From positions 1 through 64,000 of the forward strand of contig CBDFKB010000005.1 in the NCBI GenBank assembly GCA_965248715.1: 64,000 nt of DNA. The letters run 5' to 3'. This document shows positions 1-8,836 of this stretch, in pieces. The notes under the pieces are model-generated. The model had not been told where the DNA came from, made no database searches, and saw only the letters and a program-made list of their open reading frames with translations. Position numbers and translations under genes: made by a program. Source of the stretch: CBDFKB01 sp965248715 (GTDB taxonomy: Bacteria; Pseudomonadota; Alphaproteobacteria; Rhizobiales; Rhizobiaceae). Each line of letters starts with the position of its first letter. The first letter of the stretch is position 1.

Positions 1-282
1 GTGGCCGATTTGTTGGAAATTCTGCGGATAACCAAGCAGAGCCTTGCCCGGGTGCTAAGCGACCTGGTTCATTCAGGCTATGTGGTACAGCAGGAAGGCT
101 TACGCGATCGCCGTCAACGCTTGTTATATCCGACTGCCGCCGGCCGCAAATTGATTGCTTCCCTTTCCTTGCCGCAATCGAGGCGTATCGGGCGGGCGCT
201 GGATGGTTTTAACCAAACCGAACGCCAAACCGTAGAACGGTTCTTCGAGCGCATGACCAACGAACCGCCAGCGGATGAGTAA
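1..282 (+). CDS. MarR-family transcriptional regulator, C-terminal part (PetP-like)
   Basis: The 93 residues cover the second half of a MarR winged helix: a recognition-helix-like stretch (ITKQSLARVLSDLVHSG) followed by the wing with the DRRQRLLYPTAAGR signature typical of this family. The frame is open at base 1, so the GTG there is probably an internal valine and the gene begins outside the window. It lies about 110 bases upstream of an OmpR-type response regulator in the same direction; a MarR gene next to such a regulator matches the petP-petR pair known in alphaproteobacteria. Its ligand and targets cannot be read from the sequence. Confidence 0.75.
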   Translation: MADLLEILRITKQSLARVLSDLVHSGYVVQQEGLRDRRQRLLYPTAAGRKLIASLSLPQSRRIGRALDGFNQTERQTVERFFERMTNEPPADE

Positions 283-288
283 TCGATA

Positions 289-345
289 ATACCAAGGGAA
301 GTTAATATTGACCCATATGATGGCTCAATATTAATCCCTTGGTAT
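289..345. repeat. Long imperfect palindrome between regulator genes
   Basis: The arms ATACCAAGGGAAGTTAATAT and its near complement, ending in CCCTTGGTAT, face each other around a spacer of about 11 bases. As RNA it would form a strong hairpin just after the MarR stop. It lacks a clear T-tract, so it may be a palindromic repeat element or a weak terminator or RNA-processing site. Confidence 0.65.
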
Positions 346-389
346 AACATAAACGCCCGCGTGTAATTGCGCGATCGCGGAGAAAACCG

Positions 390-1112
390 ATGAACATAGG
401 CAGCGAACCAGCCCCGGCCCCTACCGTTTTGTTAGACAATGCAGCGCATTTGTTGATCGTCGATGACGACCGGCGGATTCGCGAATTGTTGTCGCGCTAT
501 CTGGGCGCCGCCGGTTTTAGGGTGACGACCGCCAATGATGCGGCTGATGCTGGGCGCAAGCTCGCCGGACTGGAATTCGACCTGCTGATTGTCGACGTCA
601 TGATGCCGGGCCAGTCCGGAGTGTCGTTCACGCTGGAATTGCGCCAACAATCAGAAGTGCCGGTCCTGATGCTGACCGCACTGTCGGAAACCGACCGCCG
701 GATCGAGGGACTGGAAGCCGGTGCCGACGATTATTTGGCCAAACCGTTCGAACCACGCGAATTGCTGTTGCGCATCAACAGCATTCTCAAGCGCGGCCGC
801 CAAGAAGAGCCGCCGGTGATCGAGCAGGTGATGTTTGGCCCCTACACTTTGTCGATCAGCCGCCGCGAATTAAAAAGGCACGGAAATCCGGTGCGCCTGA
901 CCGAACGTGAACAGGAAATCCTATGCCTGTTCGCGGCCAATATCGGTGTAACCGTGCCACGCCACCAATTGCTGATCGGCGATGGCGCTTCCGGCGAACG
1001 CACCGTCGACGTACAGATCAACCGCCTGCGCCGTAAGATCGAAGAAGACCCGTCCGATCCCAAATGGCTACAGACCGTGCGTGGCGTTGGTTATAAACTT
1101 TGTGTAGACTAA
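390..1112 (+). CDS. OmpR/PhoB-family response regulator (PetR-like)
   Basis: A 240-residue two-domain regulator. The receiver domain (about residues 20-135) has the acidic pocket VDDDRR, the phospho-acceptor Asp69 in IVDVMMPGQSG, and the conserved Lys in DYLAKPFEPREL. The C-terminal winged helix (about 145-238) contains RLTEREQEIL and RTVDVQINRLRRKIE, the standard OmpR recognition region. It is followed directly by an overlapping histidine kinase, so the two should form a phosphorelay. Length and architecture are normal for the family. The regulated genes are unknown. Confidence 0.9.
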   Translation: MNIGSEPAPAPTVLLDNAAHLLIVDDDRRIRELLSRYLGAAGFRVTTANDAADAGRKLAGLEFDLLIVDVMMPGQSGVSFTLELRQQSEVPVLMLTALSETDRRIEGLEAGADDYLAKPFEPRELLLRINSILKRGRQEEPPVIEQVMFGPYTLSISRRELKRHGNPVRLTEREQEILCLFAANIGVTVPRHQLLIGDGASGERTVDVQINRLRRKIEEDPSDPKWLQTVRGVGYKLCVD

Positions 1113-2554
1113 AAGGTGGTGCCGGGGGCTTGGATAGCCCGACCACTACCAACTTGGACATATGCCCATTGACCGTTGAACGGATAAGTGCTCCGAAAAT
1201 CCGGCCCCGTAGCGGCTATTTTCGCCGCATATCCAGATGGATCGGCCGGCGCTTACCGCAAGGCCTTTATGCACGATCATTGATCATCATCATCGCCCCG
1301 ATGGTGCTGTTGCAGACGGTTTTGACCTTCGTGTTCATGGAGCGGCACTGGCAAACGGTGACCGAGCGCCTGTCCAAATCGGTGGTTGCGGATATCGCCG
1401 CCATCATCGACGTTATCGAAACCTTCCCGCAGGATCCCGAATATGAGGAGATCGTGCGCCTGGCCCGCGAAAAGCTGGCGCTCAACATTGCTATTTTGCC
1501 GCCGGATCCGTTTCCCCCGCCGAGCCCGAAGCCGTTCTTCTCGGTGCTTGACGATGCACTTCGCGCCGAAATTGCTCGCCAGATCAATCGGCCGTTTTGG
1601 ATCGACACAGTGGGCGATTCGCAATTGCTGGAAATCCGCATCAGACTGGAAAATCGCAACAATGTGATGCGCATTTTCGCGCGCCGCAACAGCGCTTATG
1701 CGTCCAATTCGCACATTTTCCTGGTGTGGATGATCGGCGCTTCCCTGGTGCTGTTGGCGATCGCGGTTTTGTTCTTGCGCAATCAGATCCGGCCGATCCA
1801 GCTATTGGCCGAGGCGGCAGAGCAATTCGGCAAGGGACAGCGCGCGCCGCCGGAGTTCAGATTACGCGGCGCCCGCGAAGTGCGCCAGGCCAGCCTAGCT
1901 TTCATGGAAATGCGCGAACGCATCGAGCGACAAATGGAACAGCGTACCGACATGCTGACCGGGGTCAGCCACGATCTGCGCACCATATTGACCCGGTTCA
2001 AGCTACAATTGGAACTGGTCGGTGATGGCGACGAGGTCGATGCGCTTAAAAAGGACGTCGTCGACATGCAGCGCATGCTGCAGGGCTATCTCGATTTCGC
2101 GCGCGGCCAAAGTGAGGAACAGACCGCAAAGCTCAACATCCGCCCGGTATTCGATCGCTTCCAAGCCGATGCAGAACTGTTGGACAAGCAATTAACCGTA
2201 CATTGCAATGAGGATATGAACGTTCATGTGCGCCCAGAAGGGTTCTCCCGCATGGTCGCCAATCTGGTCGCCAACGGGTTACGTTACGCCCATGCTGTAG
2301 AAATCAACGCCAAAATTTCCGACTACCGGCTCACTATCGAAATCGATGATGACGGTTCCGGCGTGCCCGAAGACATGCGCGAAGAGGTGTTTAAACCGTT
2401 CACGCGACTTGACGAAGCACGCAATATCGATGAAAGCGGTACCGGTCTTGGCCTGTCGATCGCCCGCGATATCGCCCGCTCGCATGGTGGTGATATCACC
2501 TTGACCGACAGCCCGCTTGGCGGTCTACGGGCAACCGTAACCCTGCCAATTTAA
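1100..2554 (+). CDS. Membrane sensor histidine kinase, EnvZ type
   Basis: The frame overlaps the response regulator and encodes up to 484 residues. Two membrane segments (around residues 60-78 and 208-226) bracket a periplasmic sensor region of about 125 residues. HAMP and dimerisation segments follow, with the H-box GVSHDLRTILTRF, where an isoleucine replaces the usual proline. The ATPase domain has an N-box-like VANGLRYAHA, G1 DDDGSGVP and G2 GTGLGLSI. The start is uncertain: the longest frame opens with TTG at 1100 and no good internal ATG precedes the first membrane helix. The signal is not identifiable. Confidence 0.87.
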   Translation: MCRLKGGAGGLDSPTTTNLDICPLTVERISAPKIRPRSGYFRRISRWIGRRLPQGLYARSLIIIIAPMVLLQTVLTFVFMERHWQTVTERLSKSVVADIAAIIDVIETFPQDPEYEEIVRLAREKLALNIAILPPDPFPPPSPKPFFSVLDDALRAEIARQINRPFWIDTVGDSQLLEIRIRLENRNNVMRIFARRNSAYASNSHIFLVWMIGASLVLLAIAVLFLRNQIRPIQLLAEAAEQFGKGQRAPPEFRLRGAREVRQASLAFMEMRERIERQMEQRTDMLTGVSHDLRTILTRFKLQLELVGDGDEVDALKKDVVDMQRMLQGYLDFARGQSEEQTAKLNIRPVFDRFQADAELLDKQLTVHCNEDMNVHVRPEGFSRMVANLVANGLRYAHAVEINAKISDYRLTIEIDDDGSGVPEDMREEVFKPFTRLDEARNIDESGTGLGLSIARDIARSHGGDITLTDSPLGGLRATVTLPI

Positions 2555-2720
2555 AACCGGGTTGGGTGACATCACGCACGTACAAAGCTTTGGCGTCGGG
2601 AATTGAATGGTCCAGTGCCACTACTTTGCCATTGGCAAAGGCCACGTCTTGTGGGCCATCAAAGCCTTGACCGGGATCGATAATGTGGCCGCCCTTGAGC
2701 GGCACGAAGAATTTTACCAT
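2553..2720 (-). pseudogene. N-terminal fragment of an amidohydrolase/dihydroorotase-like gene
   Basis: The reading frame begins MVKFFVPLKGGHIIDPG and continues with AFANGKVVALD, the usual opening beta-sandwich of amidohydrolase-superfamily enzymes. Homology fades after about 55 residues and runs into the kinase 3' end, so the metal-binding barrel is missing. It sits 36 bases after the MetE-like gene in the same direction and was probably the last gene of that operon before a deletion. It may be a pseudogene only; no full enzyme can be made from it. Confidence 0.6.
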
Positions 2721-2756
2721 CGCATTCCCCCCTTCCGCTTCCGCAGCATCTCATTG

Positions 2757-3806
2757 TCAAACCGCCTTTGCCGCCATACACAAATTCGATAATTTGGTCA
2801 TCGCCAATTCGCGACCAAGGAAGCCGAGGCCGCAATCAGGCGCGGCGATCAACCGTTCTGCCGGGATATGGTTCAGCACGTCACGCATGCGGGCGACGAT
2901 TTCCTCAACCGGCTCAACCCGGCTCGATGCCACGGTGATGAAGCCGACAATCAGGCTCGAGCGGGTAAACGCTTCAAACAGTTGCGGCGGATTGTGGCGA
3001 TGGCAATCCTCGATCGAAATCTGGTCGACCAAACCATCGACCGCGCTAGCAATTTGCCGATATGCCTGTTGATCAGCCTTTGGATAGTCGGTGTCATCTA
3101 ACCGGTTTGGATAGCCGCAGCACATGTGCATGACCCGGGTAGTTTCATTGCCGACGCCATGGAAACATCGCGCCAGCGCCTCGGTGCCATAGGCGAGCGC
3201 CGCCTCGGGTTTGCGCGCGAATATCGGCTCGTCGATCTGAATATACCGGCAGCCCGCCGCCGCCAGTGCCCGCACCTCGCAGTTCAGTGCATCGGCCAGA
3301 TCAAATGCCAGTTTCTCCGCATCGTTGTAATGGGCATCGGCGGTGGTATCAGAGATCGTCATCGGGCCGGGCAAGGTAATCTTGACCGGTCGCTCGGCGG
3401 CCGCTTCGGCGATTTGCCAATCCCTAACCAAAACATTTTCGTCATTTGCCCGCACCTTGCCGCGAATGGTCGGCAGTTCGGATACATAAGCGCCGCTGCG
3501 CAGCTGTTTCTCGGTCAAATTGGTAAAATCGAAACCTTCAAAATGGCGGCACTGATAATGGACATAGTTTTCGCGACGAATTTCGCCATCGGTTGGAATA
3601 TCGATGCCGCAGGCGATCTGGTCCTGAACCGCCTCGCCGGTCGCGCGGTCGAAAAGCGCGCGCGCTTCGGCACCGCTGCCCTCCTCCCAGGCCCGCATGA
3701 CTTTTTCAGTATAGTCCGCAGCATCATGGCCGACCTGAAACCAATCGGTAATCGGCACATAATCTGGTTTCGGATAGGCCCCGATGCAAGTTGTCTTAAT
3801 CGCCAT
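2757..3806 (-). CDS. Cobalamin-independent methionine synthase-like protein (MetE C-terminal domain family)
   Basis: About 349 residues from the ATG at 3806, resembling the catalytic half of MetE rather than the 750-residue full enzyme. Candidate zinc ligands are visible: the His and Cys of MHMCCGYPNR and the Cys of APDCGLGFLGRE. The segment YIQIDEPIF matches the conserved acidic site. Stand-alone proteins of this kind are annotated as methionine synthase II-like or as methyltransferases of unknown substrate, so methionine synthesis is possible but not proven. It belongs to a leftward run behind csaA, and the next gene is a truncated amidohydrolase, which hints at a catabolic cluster. Confidence 0.8.
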   Translation of the reverse strand: MAIKTTCIGAYPKPDYVPITDWFQVGHDAADYTEKVMRAWEEGSGAEARALFDRATGEAVQDQIACGIDIPTDGEIRRENYVHYQCRHFEGFDFTNLTEKQLRSGAYVSELPTIRGKVRANDENVLVRDWQIAEAAAERPVKITLPGPMTISDTTADAHYNDAEKLAFDLADALNCEVRALAAAGCRYIQIDEPIFARKPEAALAYGTEALARCFHGVGNETTRVMHMCCGYPNRLDDTDYPKADQQAYRQIASAVDGLVDQISIEDCHRHNPPQLFEAFTRSSLIVGFITVASSRVEPVEEIVARMRDVLNHIPAERLIAAPDCGLGFLGRELAMTKLSNLCMAAKAV

Positions 3807-3824
3807 GGTCGATCTCACATTTTG

Positions 3825-4178
3825 CTACATCAATCGTTCGCCATTCGGCACCGCAAGGTCGATCGCCGCCAGTACAACATCGCCGTTCTCATCAGCAAAT
3901 CCCAGGGTCAGCACTTCCGATCGCACCGGCCCGATCTGGCGCGGCGGAAAATTGACCACCGCCATCACCTGGCGACCAACTAACTCCCCCGGCGTATAAT
4001 GCACAGTAATCTGAGCTGAACTTTTCTTTACGCCAATTTCAGGGCCGAAATCGATCCTAAACTTGAGCGCCGGTTTGCGCGCTTCAGGAAATGGTTCAGC
4101 TTCGATAATCGTGCCGCAGCGGATATCGACTTTGAGAAAATCATCAAATGAAATCGTACCGGGTTCATTGTTTGTCAT
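3825..4178 (-). CDS. csaA: CsaA-type tRNA-binding domain protein
   Basis: A 117-residue single OB-fold protein. The opening FDDFLKVDIRCGTIIEAEPF and the closing GERLM are diagnostic of the CsaA/tRNA-binding (EMAP-like) family, and the GRQVMAVVNFPPRQIG segment is the central conserved block. Family members dimerise and bind tRNA, and have been called secretion chaperones. The gene follows proC by 24 bases in the same direction and precedes the MetE-like gene by 18 bases, so co-transcription is likely. Full length, with no defects seen. Confidence 0.9.
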   Translation of the reverse strand: MTNNEPGTISFDDFLKVDIRCGTIIEAEPFPEARKPALKFRIDFGPEIGVKKSSAQITVHYTPGELVGRQVMAVVNFPPRQIGPVRSEVLTLGFADENGDVVLAAIDLAVPNGERLM

Positions 4179-4202
4179 TTGAGCTACCCCTTGACTAAGC
4201 GG

Positions 4203-5018
4203 CTATGCCAATTCCCGCGACCGCTTGGCCGCCGCTGCCACCGCCCTCGACATCAATAAACCCAACCCATCCTTGTCCATCAATATCGAAAGTGCTGCTT
4301 GGGTGGTGCCGCCAGGCGAAGTGACATTTTCGCGCAAGGTTGCCGCATCGATTGTGGCCTGTTGCGCCAGCGCGCCGGCACCGGCAACGGTTTCGGTGGC
4401 AAGGCGGGTGGCGAGCGCTTCATCAAGGCCGGCCTCGATGCCGGCGGTGGCCAAGCATTCGATCAGATGAAACACATAGGCAGGACCGCTGCCAGAGACC
4501 GCCGTGACCGCATCCATCAACCGTTCGTCGTCTACCCACTCCACTGGCCCGGTGGCGCCAAGCAATGTATCGGCGCGTTTGCGCCCGACCGGATCGACCC
4601 GGGAATTGGCAACCGCCACCGTGATGCCACGGCGGATTTGCGCCGGCGTGTTCGGCATGGCGCGAACTATCGCTACTTTGCCCAGGTGTTGTTCGATAAA
4701 TGAAATGGTTCGCCCGGCAGCAACCGAAACCACCACAGTCATGGCTCCAACAAGATTAACCGCGCCATCGAGCACCTGGTCCATGATCTGCGGCTTGACC
4801 GCCACCACCAATAGATCAGCGATTTCCGCGTCGCCCGGCGTGGCGACATGGTGGATCCCGGCCTTGGCAAATTGACCGGCGATTGCTTGCGGCGGTGCCG
4901 GATCGATTACGTTTATCCGCTCGGCGGTTATGCCATTGTCAAGCCAGCCGAACAGCATCGCGCTGCCCATATTACCGGCCCCAAGTAGATTGATCGTATA
5001 GGTATGATTATCGCTCAT
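4203..5018 (-). CDS. proC: Pyrroline-5-carboxylate reductase
   Basis: 271 residues, a normal length. The N-terminal Rossmann motif INLLGAGNMGSAM binds NAD(P)H, and the C-terminal dimerisation domain carries TAVSGSGPAYVF and TSPGGTTQAALSIL, both signatures of ProC. The enzyme reduces 1-pyrroline-5-carboxylate to proline in the cytoplasm. It lies between a YbjN-family gene (75 bases upstream) and csaA, an arrangement common in alphaproteobacteria. The start MSDNHTYTINLLGAG puts the nucleotide-binding loop at the expected place. Confidence 0.95.
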   Translation of the reverse strand: MSDNHTYTINLLGAGNMGSAMLFGWLDNGITAERINVIDPAPPQAIAGQFAKAGIHHVATPGDAEIADLLVVAVKPQIMDQVLDGAVNLVGAMTVVVSVAAGRTISFIEQHLGKVAIVRAMPNTPAQIRRGITVAVANSRVDPVGRKRADTLLGATGPVEWVDDERLMDAVTAVSGSGPAYVFHLIECLATAGIEAGLDEALATRLATETVAGAGALAQQATIDAATLRENVTSPGGTTQAALSILMDKDGLGLLMSRAVAAAAKRSRELA

Positions 5019-5093
5019 GGGTGCTCATTGCCACCGCATGCCGACTTACGCAAGCGGAGGTTGGCGCCTCACAGGCCGAACCCGGCGAAAATT

Positions 5094-5594
5094 TTATGCG
5101 TTGCCGACGGTCTCGAACAGCACGCTGTCGACGGATTCGCGCGCCGAGCGTCCGGCCCACACCACGAATTGGAACGACTGGAAATAGCGTTCGCACGCTT
5201 CAAGCGCACTCGACATCATGCATTCGAGTTGTTGGCTGGTCGGATCGATGCCGCCATTAAGCGGCAGGGTTTGGCGAAACATGACGATATTGTCCTGTTC
5301 CCAAATGTCGAAATGGCCGATCAGCAATTGCTCGTTGATGAGGGAAACCAGTGTCATGGTTTCGTTCTTGCGCTGCTCGGGCACCTTGAGATCAAAGGCG
5401 CAGGCCAAATGCAGGGCTTCGAAATCCTCCATCCACGATATCGAGACACTATACTCGGTCCAGGTGCCGGAAACGGTAACTGCGATTTCATCCTGGCCTG
5501 GGCGTTCGAACGGCCAGTCATTGATCGTCACCACTTGTTCCACCAGATCGACCGGGTTGTTGTGGCGTTCCAGTTCCAGTTGCAAAAGGTTCAT
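5094..5594 (-). CDS. YbjN domain-containing protein
   Basis: 166 residues forming the alpha/beta YbjN fold, related to type III secretion chaperone-like folds. Typical features are VTVSGTWTEYSVSISWMEDF, an alternating beta sheet, and LLIGHFDIWEQDNIVMFRQ, followed by a helical C-terminus. Family members are cytoplasmic and of unsettled function, sometimes described as sensory-transduction regulators. It is the first gene of the leftward run leading to proC and csaA. No signal peptide or membrane segment is visible. Confidence 0.85.
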   Translation of the reverse strand: MNLLQLELERHNNPVDLVEQVVTINDWPFERPGQDEIAVTVSGTWTEYSVSISWMEDFEALHLACAFDLKVPEQRKNETMTLVSLINEQLLIGHFDIWEQDNIVMFRQTLPLNGGIDPTSQQLECMMSSALEACERYFQSFQFVVWAGRSARESVDSVLFETVGNA

Positions 5595-5921
5595 GTTCCG
5601 TCCTGTTCCGGCGCCGCCGGTATGTTGGTGAAGTTATGACACGACGCAAAACGAACCAACTTACCCAAGACCGGCTTGCACATAGCGCTACTTGATGCGG
5701 TACTGGTTGCGTAACATTGGCGTGGAAAACGAGTTGAGCCGAATCACCCTTTAGAATCAGTCTATAACGGCAAATCCAGATGACCAGACCCTGTTGTACA
5801 ACTGGGTACCAATTAGGCATCAATAGGGTGTTGACGGCCGAACCAAGCCGGGCCGTAAGCGATTCTTACAAAAGGGATTTTGATTCTGGCGCCGAACATT
5901 GTGCGCAGAATAATTTTTCTG
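5595..5921. other. Gene-free intergenic region
   Basis: About 330 bases between the YbjN-family and UbiK-family genes, both leftward. I see no convincing reading frame, RNA or repeat here; it probably contains the promoter of the YbjN-proC-csaA run. Confidence 0.5.
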
Positions 5922-6221
5922 TTATTTATTTTCTGAAGCCTTGCGGCGAACTGGTTTTTTGACCGTTTCGAGTGCGTCCATGCGCTTTTCCAGGGTTTCG
6001 ACGCGCTCTCTAAGAGCCTCGTTTTCACTCCGTGCATTGGCTGCCAACTCCATCGTGGCGGCGAATTCCTCGCGGTTTACGATGTCCATATCGGCCAAAA
6101 ACCGCTCGGCTTGGGCACGGATTGCGGTCTCCGCTTCCCGCTTGACGCCTTGCGCCACGCCGGCGGCATCGGTCATCAGCTTGGCGAACTCATCAAGAAT
6201 GCGGCTGCTTGCGTCGCTCAT
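5922..6221 (-). CDS. UbiK/BMFP-family accessory protein
   Basis: About 99 residues starting at MSDASSRILDEF. The N-terminal two thirds is an amphipathic helix (DEFAKLMTDAAGVAQGVKRE), then comes the NREEFAATMELA block and a C-terminal heptad coiled coil (ENEALRERVETLEKRMDALE), ending in a basic tail. This is the YqiC/UbiK (membrane fusogenic protein) family, which in enterobacteria supports the aerobic ubiquinone synthesis complex. A longer frame adds seven residues upstream, but the family start matches 6221. It is divergent from lgt, as in many alphaproteobacteria. Confidence 0.85.
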   Translation of the reverse strand: MSDASSRILDEFAKLMTDAAGVAQGVKREAETAIRAQAERFLADMDIVNREEFAATMELAANARSENEALRERVETLEKRMDALETVKKPVRRKASENK

Positions 6222-6379
6222 GTGTTTTCCCTGCTTTTCCATATGGATCTATCTAATGGCGCCCGGGGCATTGTTCAACATTGCTTCACCGGTCCTTGTT
6301 GGCACCGATAGTGTTTTGCTGGACCTTGATGTGCCATCATGCCAATGCTTTGGCCGCAAAATGTCCGTGGCAATATCCA

Positions 6380-7201
6380 ATGCACCTTTTCGTACTGCCA
6401 TTTCCCTCGATCGATCCTGTGTTGATTGAATTGGGCCCGTTCCAAATCCACTGGTACGCAATCGCCTACGTGGTTGGCATATTGTTTGGCCGGTGGTGGG
6501 CAATACGACTGGTCGACAATCAGGCCTTGTGGGGCGCTTCGCCAAGCCCGATCAGCCGCGTTGATATCGACGATTTTTTGGTCTGGGCGGTGCTTGGCAT
6601 CATTCTCGGCGGCAGGCTTGGATATGTATTGTTCTACAATTTCCAGACCTATTTGTCGGACCCGGCGCAAATCCTCGCGGTATGGCGCGGCGGCATGTCG
6701 TTTCATGGCGGCCTGGCCGGCACAATATTGGCGATGATCCTGTTTGCCCGTTCCCGCAGCTTTAGCACCTTTAGCTTGTTCGATGTTATCGGCGCCTCAG
6801 CGCCGATTGGGCTAGCGCTTGGCCGCATCGCCAATTTCGTCAATGGCGAACTCTATGGCCGCCCAACCGATGTATCCTGGGCATTCATATTCCCGGCTGC
6901 CGATGCCCTGCCACGCCATCCAAGCCAACTCTATGAGGCGGCACTGGAGGGATTTGCGCTCTTTTTCATCTTAATCCTGTTGACCCACAGCGGCAAAGCG
7001 CTGCGTTATCCAGGCCTCGTCGGCGGTGCATTTATCGCCCTTTATGGTGCCGCGCGCATATTCGTTGAATTCTTCCGGCTGCCCGATGGTCATATCGGCT
7101 ATTTGGCCGGCAATTGGCTGACCATGGGCATGGTGCTGTCCGTGCCATTGATTTTGATCGGCCTATGGGCGGCGCTGACCGCGGCCGGACGCAGACGGTA
7201 A
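6380..7201 (+). CDS. lgt: Prolipoprotein diacylglyceryl transferase
   Basis: 273 residues from the ATG at 6380; a longer frame upstream lacks family similarity. It is a multi-pass inner-membrane enzyme with the Lgt signatures MSFHGGLAG and GRIANFVNGELYGRPTDV, plus the RHPSQLYEA motif. It moves diacylglycerol from phosphatidylglycerol to the lipobox cysteine of prelipoproteins, the first step of lipoprotein maturation. The stop codon overlaps the start of the MidA-like gene (TAATG), so the two are translationally coupled. Confidence 0.95.
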   Translation: MHLFVLPFPSIDPVLIELGPFQIHWYAIAYVVGILFGRWWAIRLVDNQALWGASPSPISRVDIDDFLVWAVLGIILGGRLGYVLFYNFQTYLSDPAQILAVWRGGMSFHGGLAGTILAMILFARSRSFSTFSLFDVIGASAPIGLALGRIANFVNGELYGRPTDVSWAFIFPAADALPRHPSQLYEAALEGFALFFILILLTHSGKALRYPGLVGGAFIALYGAARIFVEFFRLPDGHIGYLAGNWLTMGMVLSVPLILIGLWAALTAAGRRR

Positions 7202-8283
7202 TGCCGGCCAGCCTTGCCGAGAAATTGCAGCGGATGATCGCCAATGACGGTCCGCTTACCATTGCCGCCTATATGCAGCTTTGCATGAACGATCCCGACT
7301 TCGGGTATTATCGCAATCATAATCCGCTCGGACGCGATGGCGATTTCACCACTGCGCCGGAAATCAGCCAGATATTCGGCGAATTACTCGGCGCCTGGGC
7401 GCTCGCGGCATGGAACCAATTGGGCGCACCTAACCGCTTCCAATTGGTTGAAATCGGCCCCGGCCGTGGCACCATGATGGCCGATATGTTGCGGGTCGCG
7501 GGCACACTCCCACCTTTCCTTGACGCCGCCAGCGTTGCGCTGGTTGAAACCAGCCCGGCACTGCGTGCGGTGCAAAAGACAACAATTGGCGAAAATAGCG
7601 GTCACGTTGCTTGGTACGACACTCTTGGCGAGGTGCCCGACCAGCCGGCAATCCTTTTCGCCAATGAATTGTTCGATGTGTTGGCGGTGCATCAATATCA
7701 ATTCACCGACAATGGGTGGTCCGAACGCATGGTCGGAATTGATAATGCCGGCAATCTTGCCCCAGGCCTTAGACCGGTAACGCTTGATCCATCCATGGTG
7801 CCGGTATTGGCCGGCAAGCCGACGCCGGGTGCAATTTACGAGCATTCGCCGGCCCGCGAAGCATTGATGCACGATCTCGCATTAAGGCTTTGCCGCAATG
7901 GTGGTGCGGCGCTGATAATCGATTACGGTCACTCCCAGCCCGGCTTTGGCGAAACTTTGCAGGCGATCAAGGCCCACCGGTTCGCCTCGGTATTTGCCGA
8001 CCCAGGAGCGGTCGATTTGACCGCCCATGTCGATTTTGCAGCGCTGGCTAAAGTGGCGAAGACGGTTGGCGCGACGGTCAGTCCGATCATGACCCAGGGC
8101 GAATTTCTGATGCGGTTTGGGTTGCGACAACGCCTGGAAAAATTGGTCGCCGGCAAGGACCGGCAAACTGCTGAGGCGGTAACCAAAGGCGCCGAACGGT
8201 TGATCGCCCCGGAACAGATGGGCACGCTGTTTAAGGGTATGGCAATCGCCGGCGCAGATATCACCCTACCGGGTTTTGGATGA
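7201..8283 (+). CDS. MidA/NDUFAF7-family SAM-dependent methyltransferase
   Basis: 360 residues starting at MPASLAEKLQRMI. Conserved blocks are YYRNHNPLGRDGDFTTAPEI at the N-terminus, the SAM-binding FQLVEIGPGRGTMMADMLR, ILFANELFDVLAVHQ, and ALIIDYGH. The mitochondrial homologue NDUFAF7 methylates an arginine of a complex I subunit during assembly; in bacteria the substrate is less certain. It is coupled to lgt upstream (1-base overlap) and to the GNAT gene downstream (4-base overlap). Length is normal. Confidence 0.9.
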   Translation: MPASLAEKLQRMIANDGPLTIAAYMQLCMNDPDFGYYRNHNPLGRDGDFTTAPEISQIFGELLGAWALAAWNQLGAPNRFQLVEIGPGRGTMMADMLRVAGTLPPFLDAASVALVETSPALRAVQKTTIGENSGHVAWYDTLGEVPDQPAILFANELFDVLAVHQYQFTDNGWSERMVGIDNAGNLAPGLRPVTLDPSMVPVLAGKPTPGAIYEHSPAREALMHDLALRLCRNGGAALIIDYGHSQPGFGETLQAIKAHRFASVFADPGAVDLTAHVDFAALAKVAKTVGATVSPIMTQGEFLMRFGLRQRLEKLVAGKDRQTAEAVTKGAERLIAPEQMGTLFKGMAIAGADITLPGFG

Positions 8284-8747
8284 TGCCGAGGACGGTCACA
8301 ATCCGTCTGGCAACCCTGGGCGACCTTGCGGCGGTGGGAAACTGCGCCACCCAAGCCTATGGGATCTATGTCGAGCGGATCGGCAGGAAACCGGCCCCCA
8401 TGGTCGCGGATTTCGCGGTCCAGATTGATGCCGGCATGGTTCATGTTGCCTATTGCAACGCAAAAATCATCGGTTATGTCGTTACCTACCAGCGCGCAGA
8501 TCATTTGCATGTGGAAAATGTCGCGGTCGATCCCGATGATCAAGGCATGGGCACAGGCCGACAATTGATGGCATTCGCTGAGGCGCTTGCGGAGCAAAGT
8601 GAGCTCCAAGCAATCGAACTCTACACCCATGAAAAGATGGTGGAAAACCAGGGCTTTTATCACCGGCTCGGCTACCGCGAAATCGATCGTCGCCGCGAAA
8701 ACGGTTTCGACCGTATCTATTATCGCAAGGAAATAGCCGACAAATGA
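8280..8747 (+). CDS. GNAT-family N-acetyltransferase
   Basis: 155 residues with a single GNAT fold. The acetyl-CoA loop is seen in HVENVAVDPDDQGMGTGRQL, and the C-terminal block MVENQGFYHRLGYREIDRRR is typical of the family. The start could be the first or second of two adjacent ATGs (8280 or 8283). It overlaps the stop of the MidA-like gene. The substrate is unknown. In related genomes a GNAT gene often sits near lgt, but that does not define a role. Confidence 0.85.
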   Translation: MMPRTVTIRLATLGDLAAVGNCATQAYGIYVERIGRKPAPMVADFAVQIDAGMVHVAYCNAKIIGYVVTYQRADHLHVENVAVDPDDQGMGTGRQLMAFAEALAEQSELQAIELYTHEKMVENQGFYHRLGYREIDRRRENGFDRIYYRKEIADK

Positions 8748-8836
8748 TCTTGCAGCACTGGCCCAACCACGCCATTGACAGCCAATTAGTCAAACTCCAC
8801 TCTTTTGCCACAGCAATCGCTTGAACTGGGACAATC

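Noticed and set aside
289..345. Intrinsic terminator after the MarR gene
   Set aside because: A strong hairpin but no following T-tract; kept only as a palindrome.
3126..3983. 285-residue plus-strand frame
   Set aside because: Antisense to the clear MetE-like and csaA genes; no recognisable motifs.
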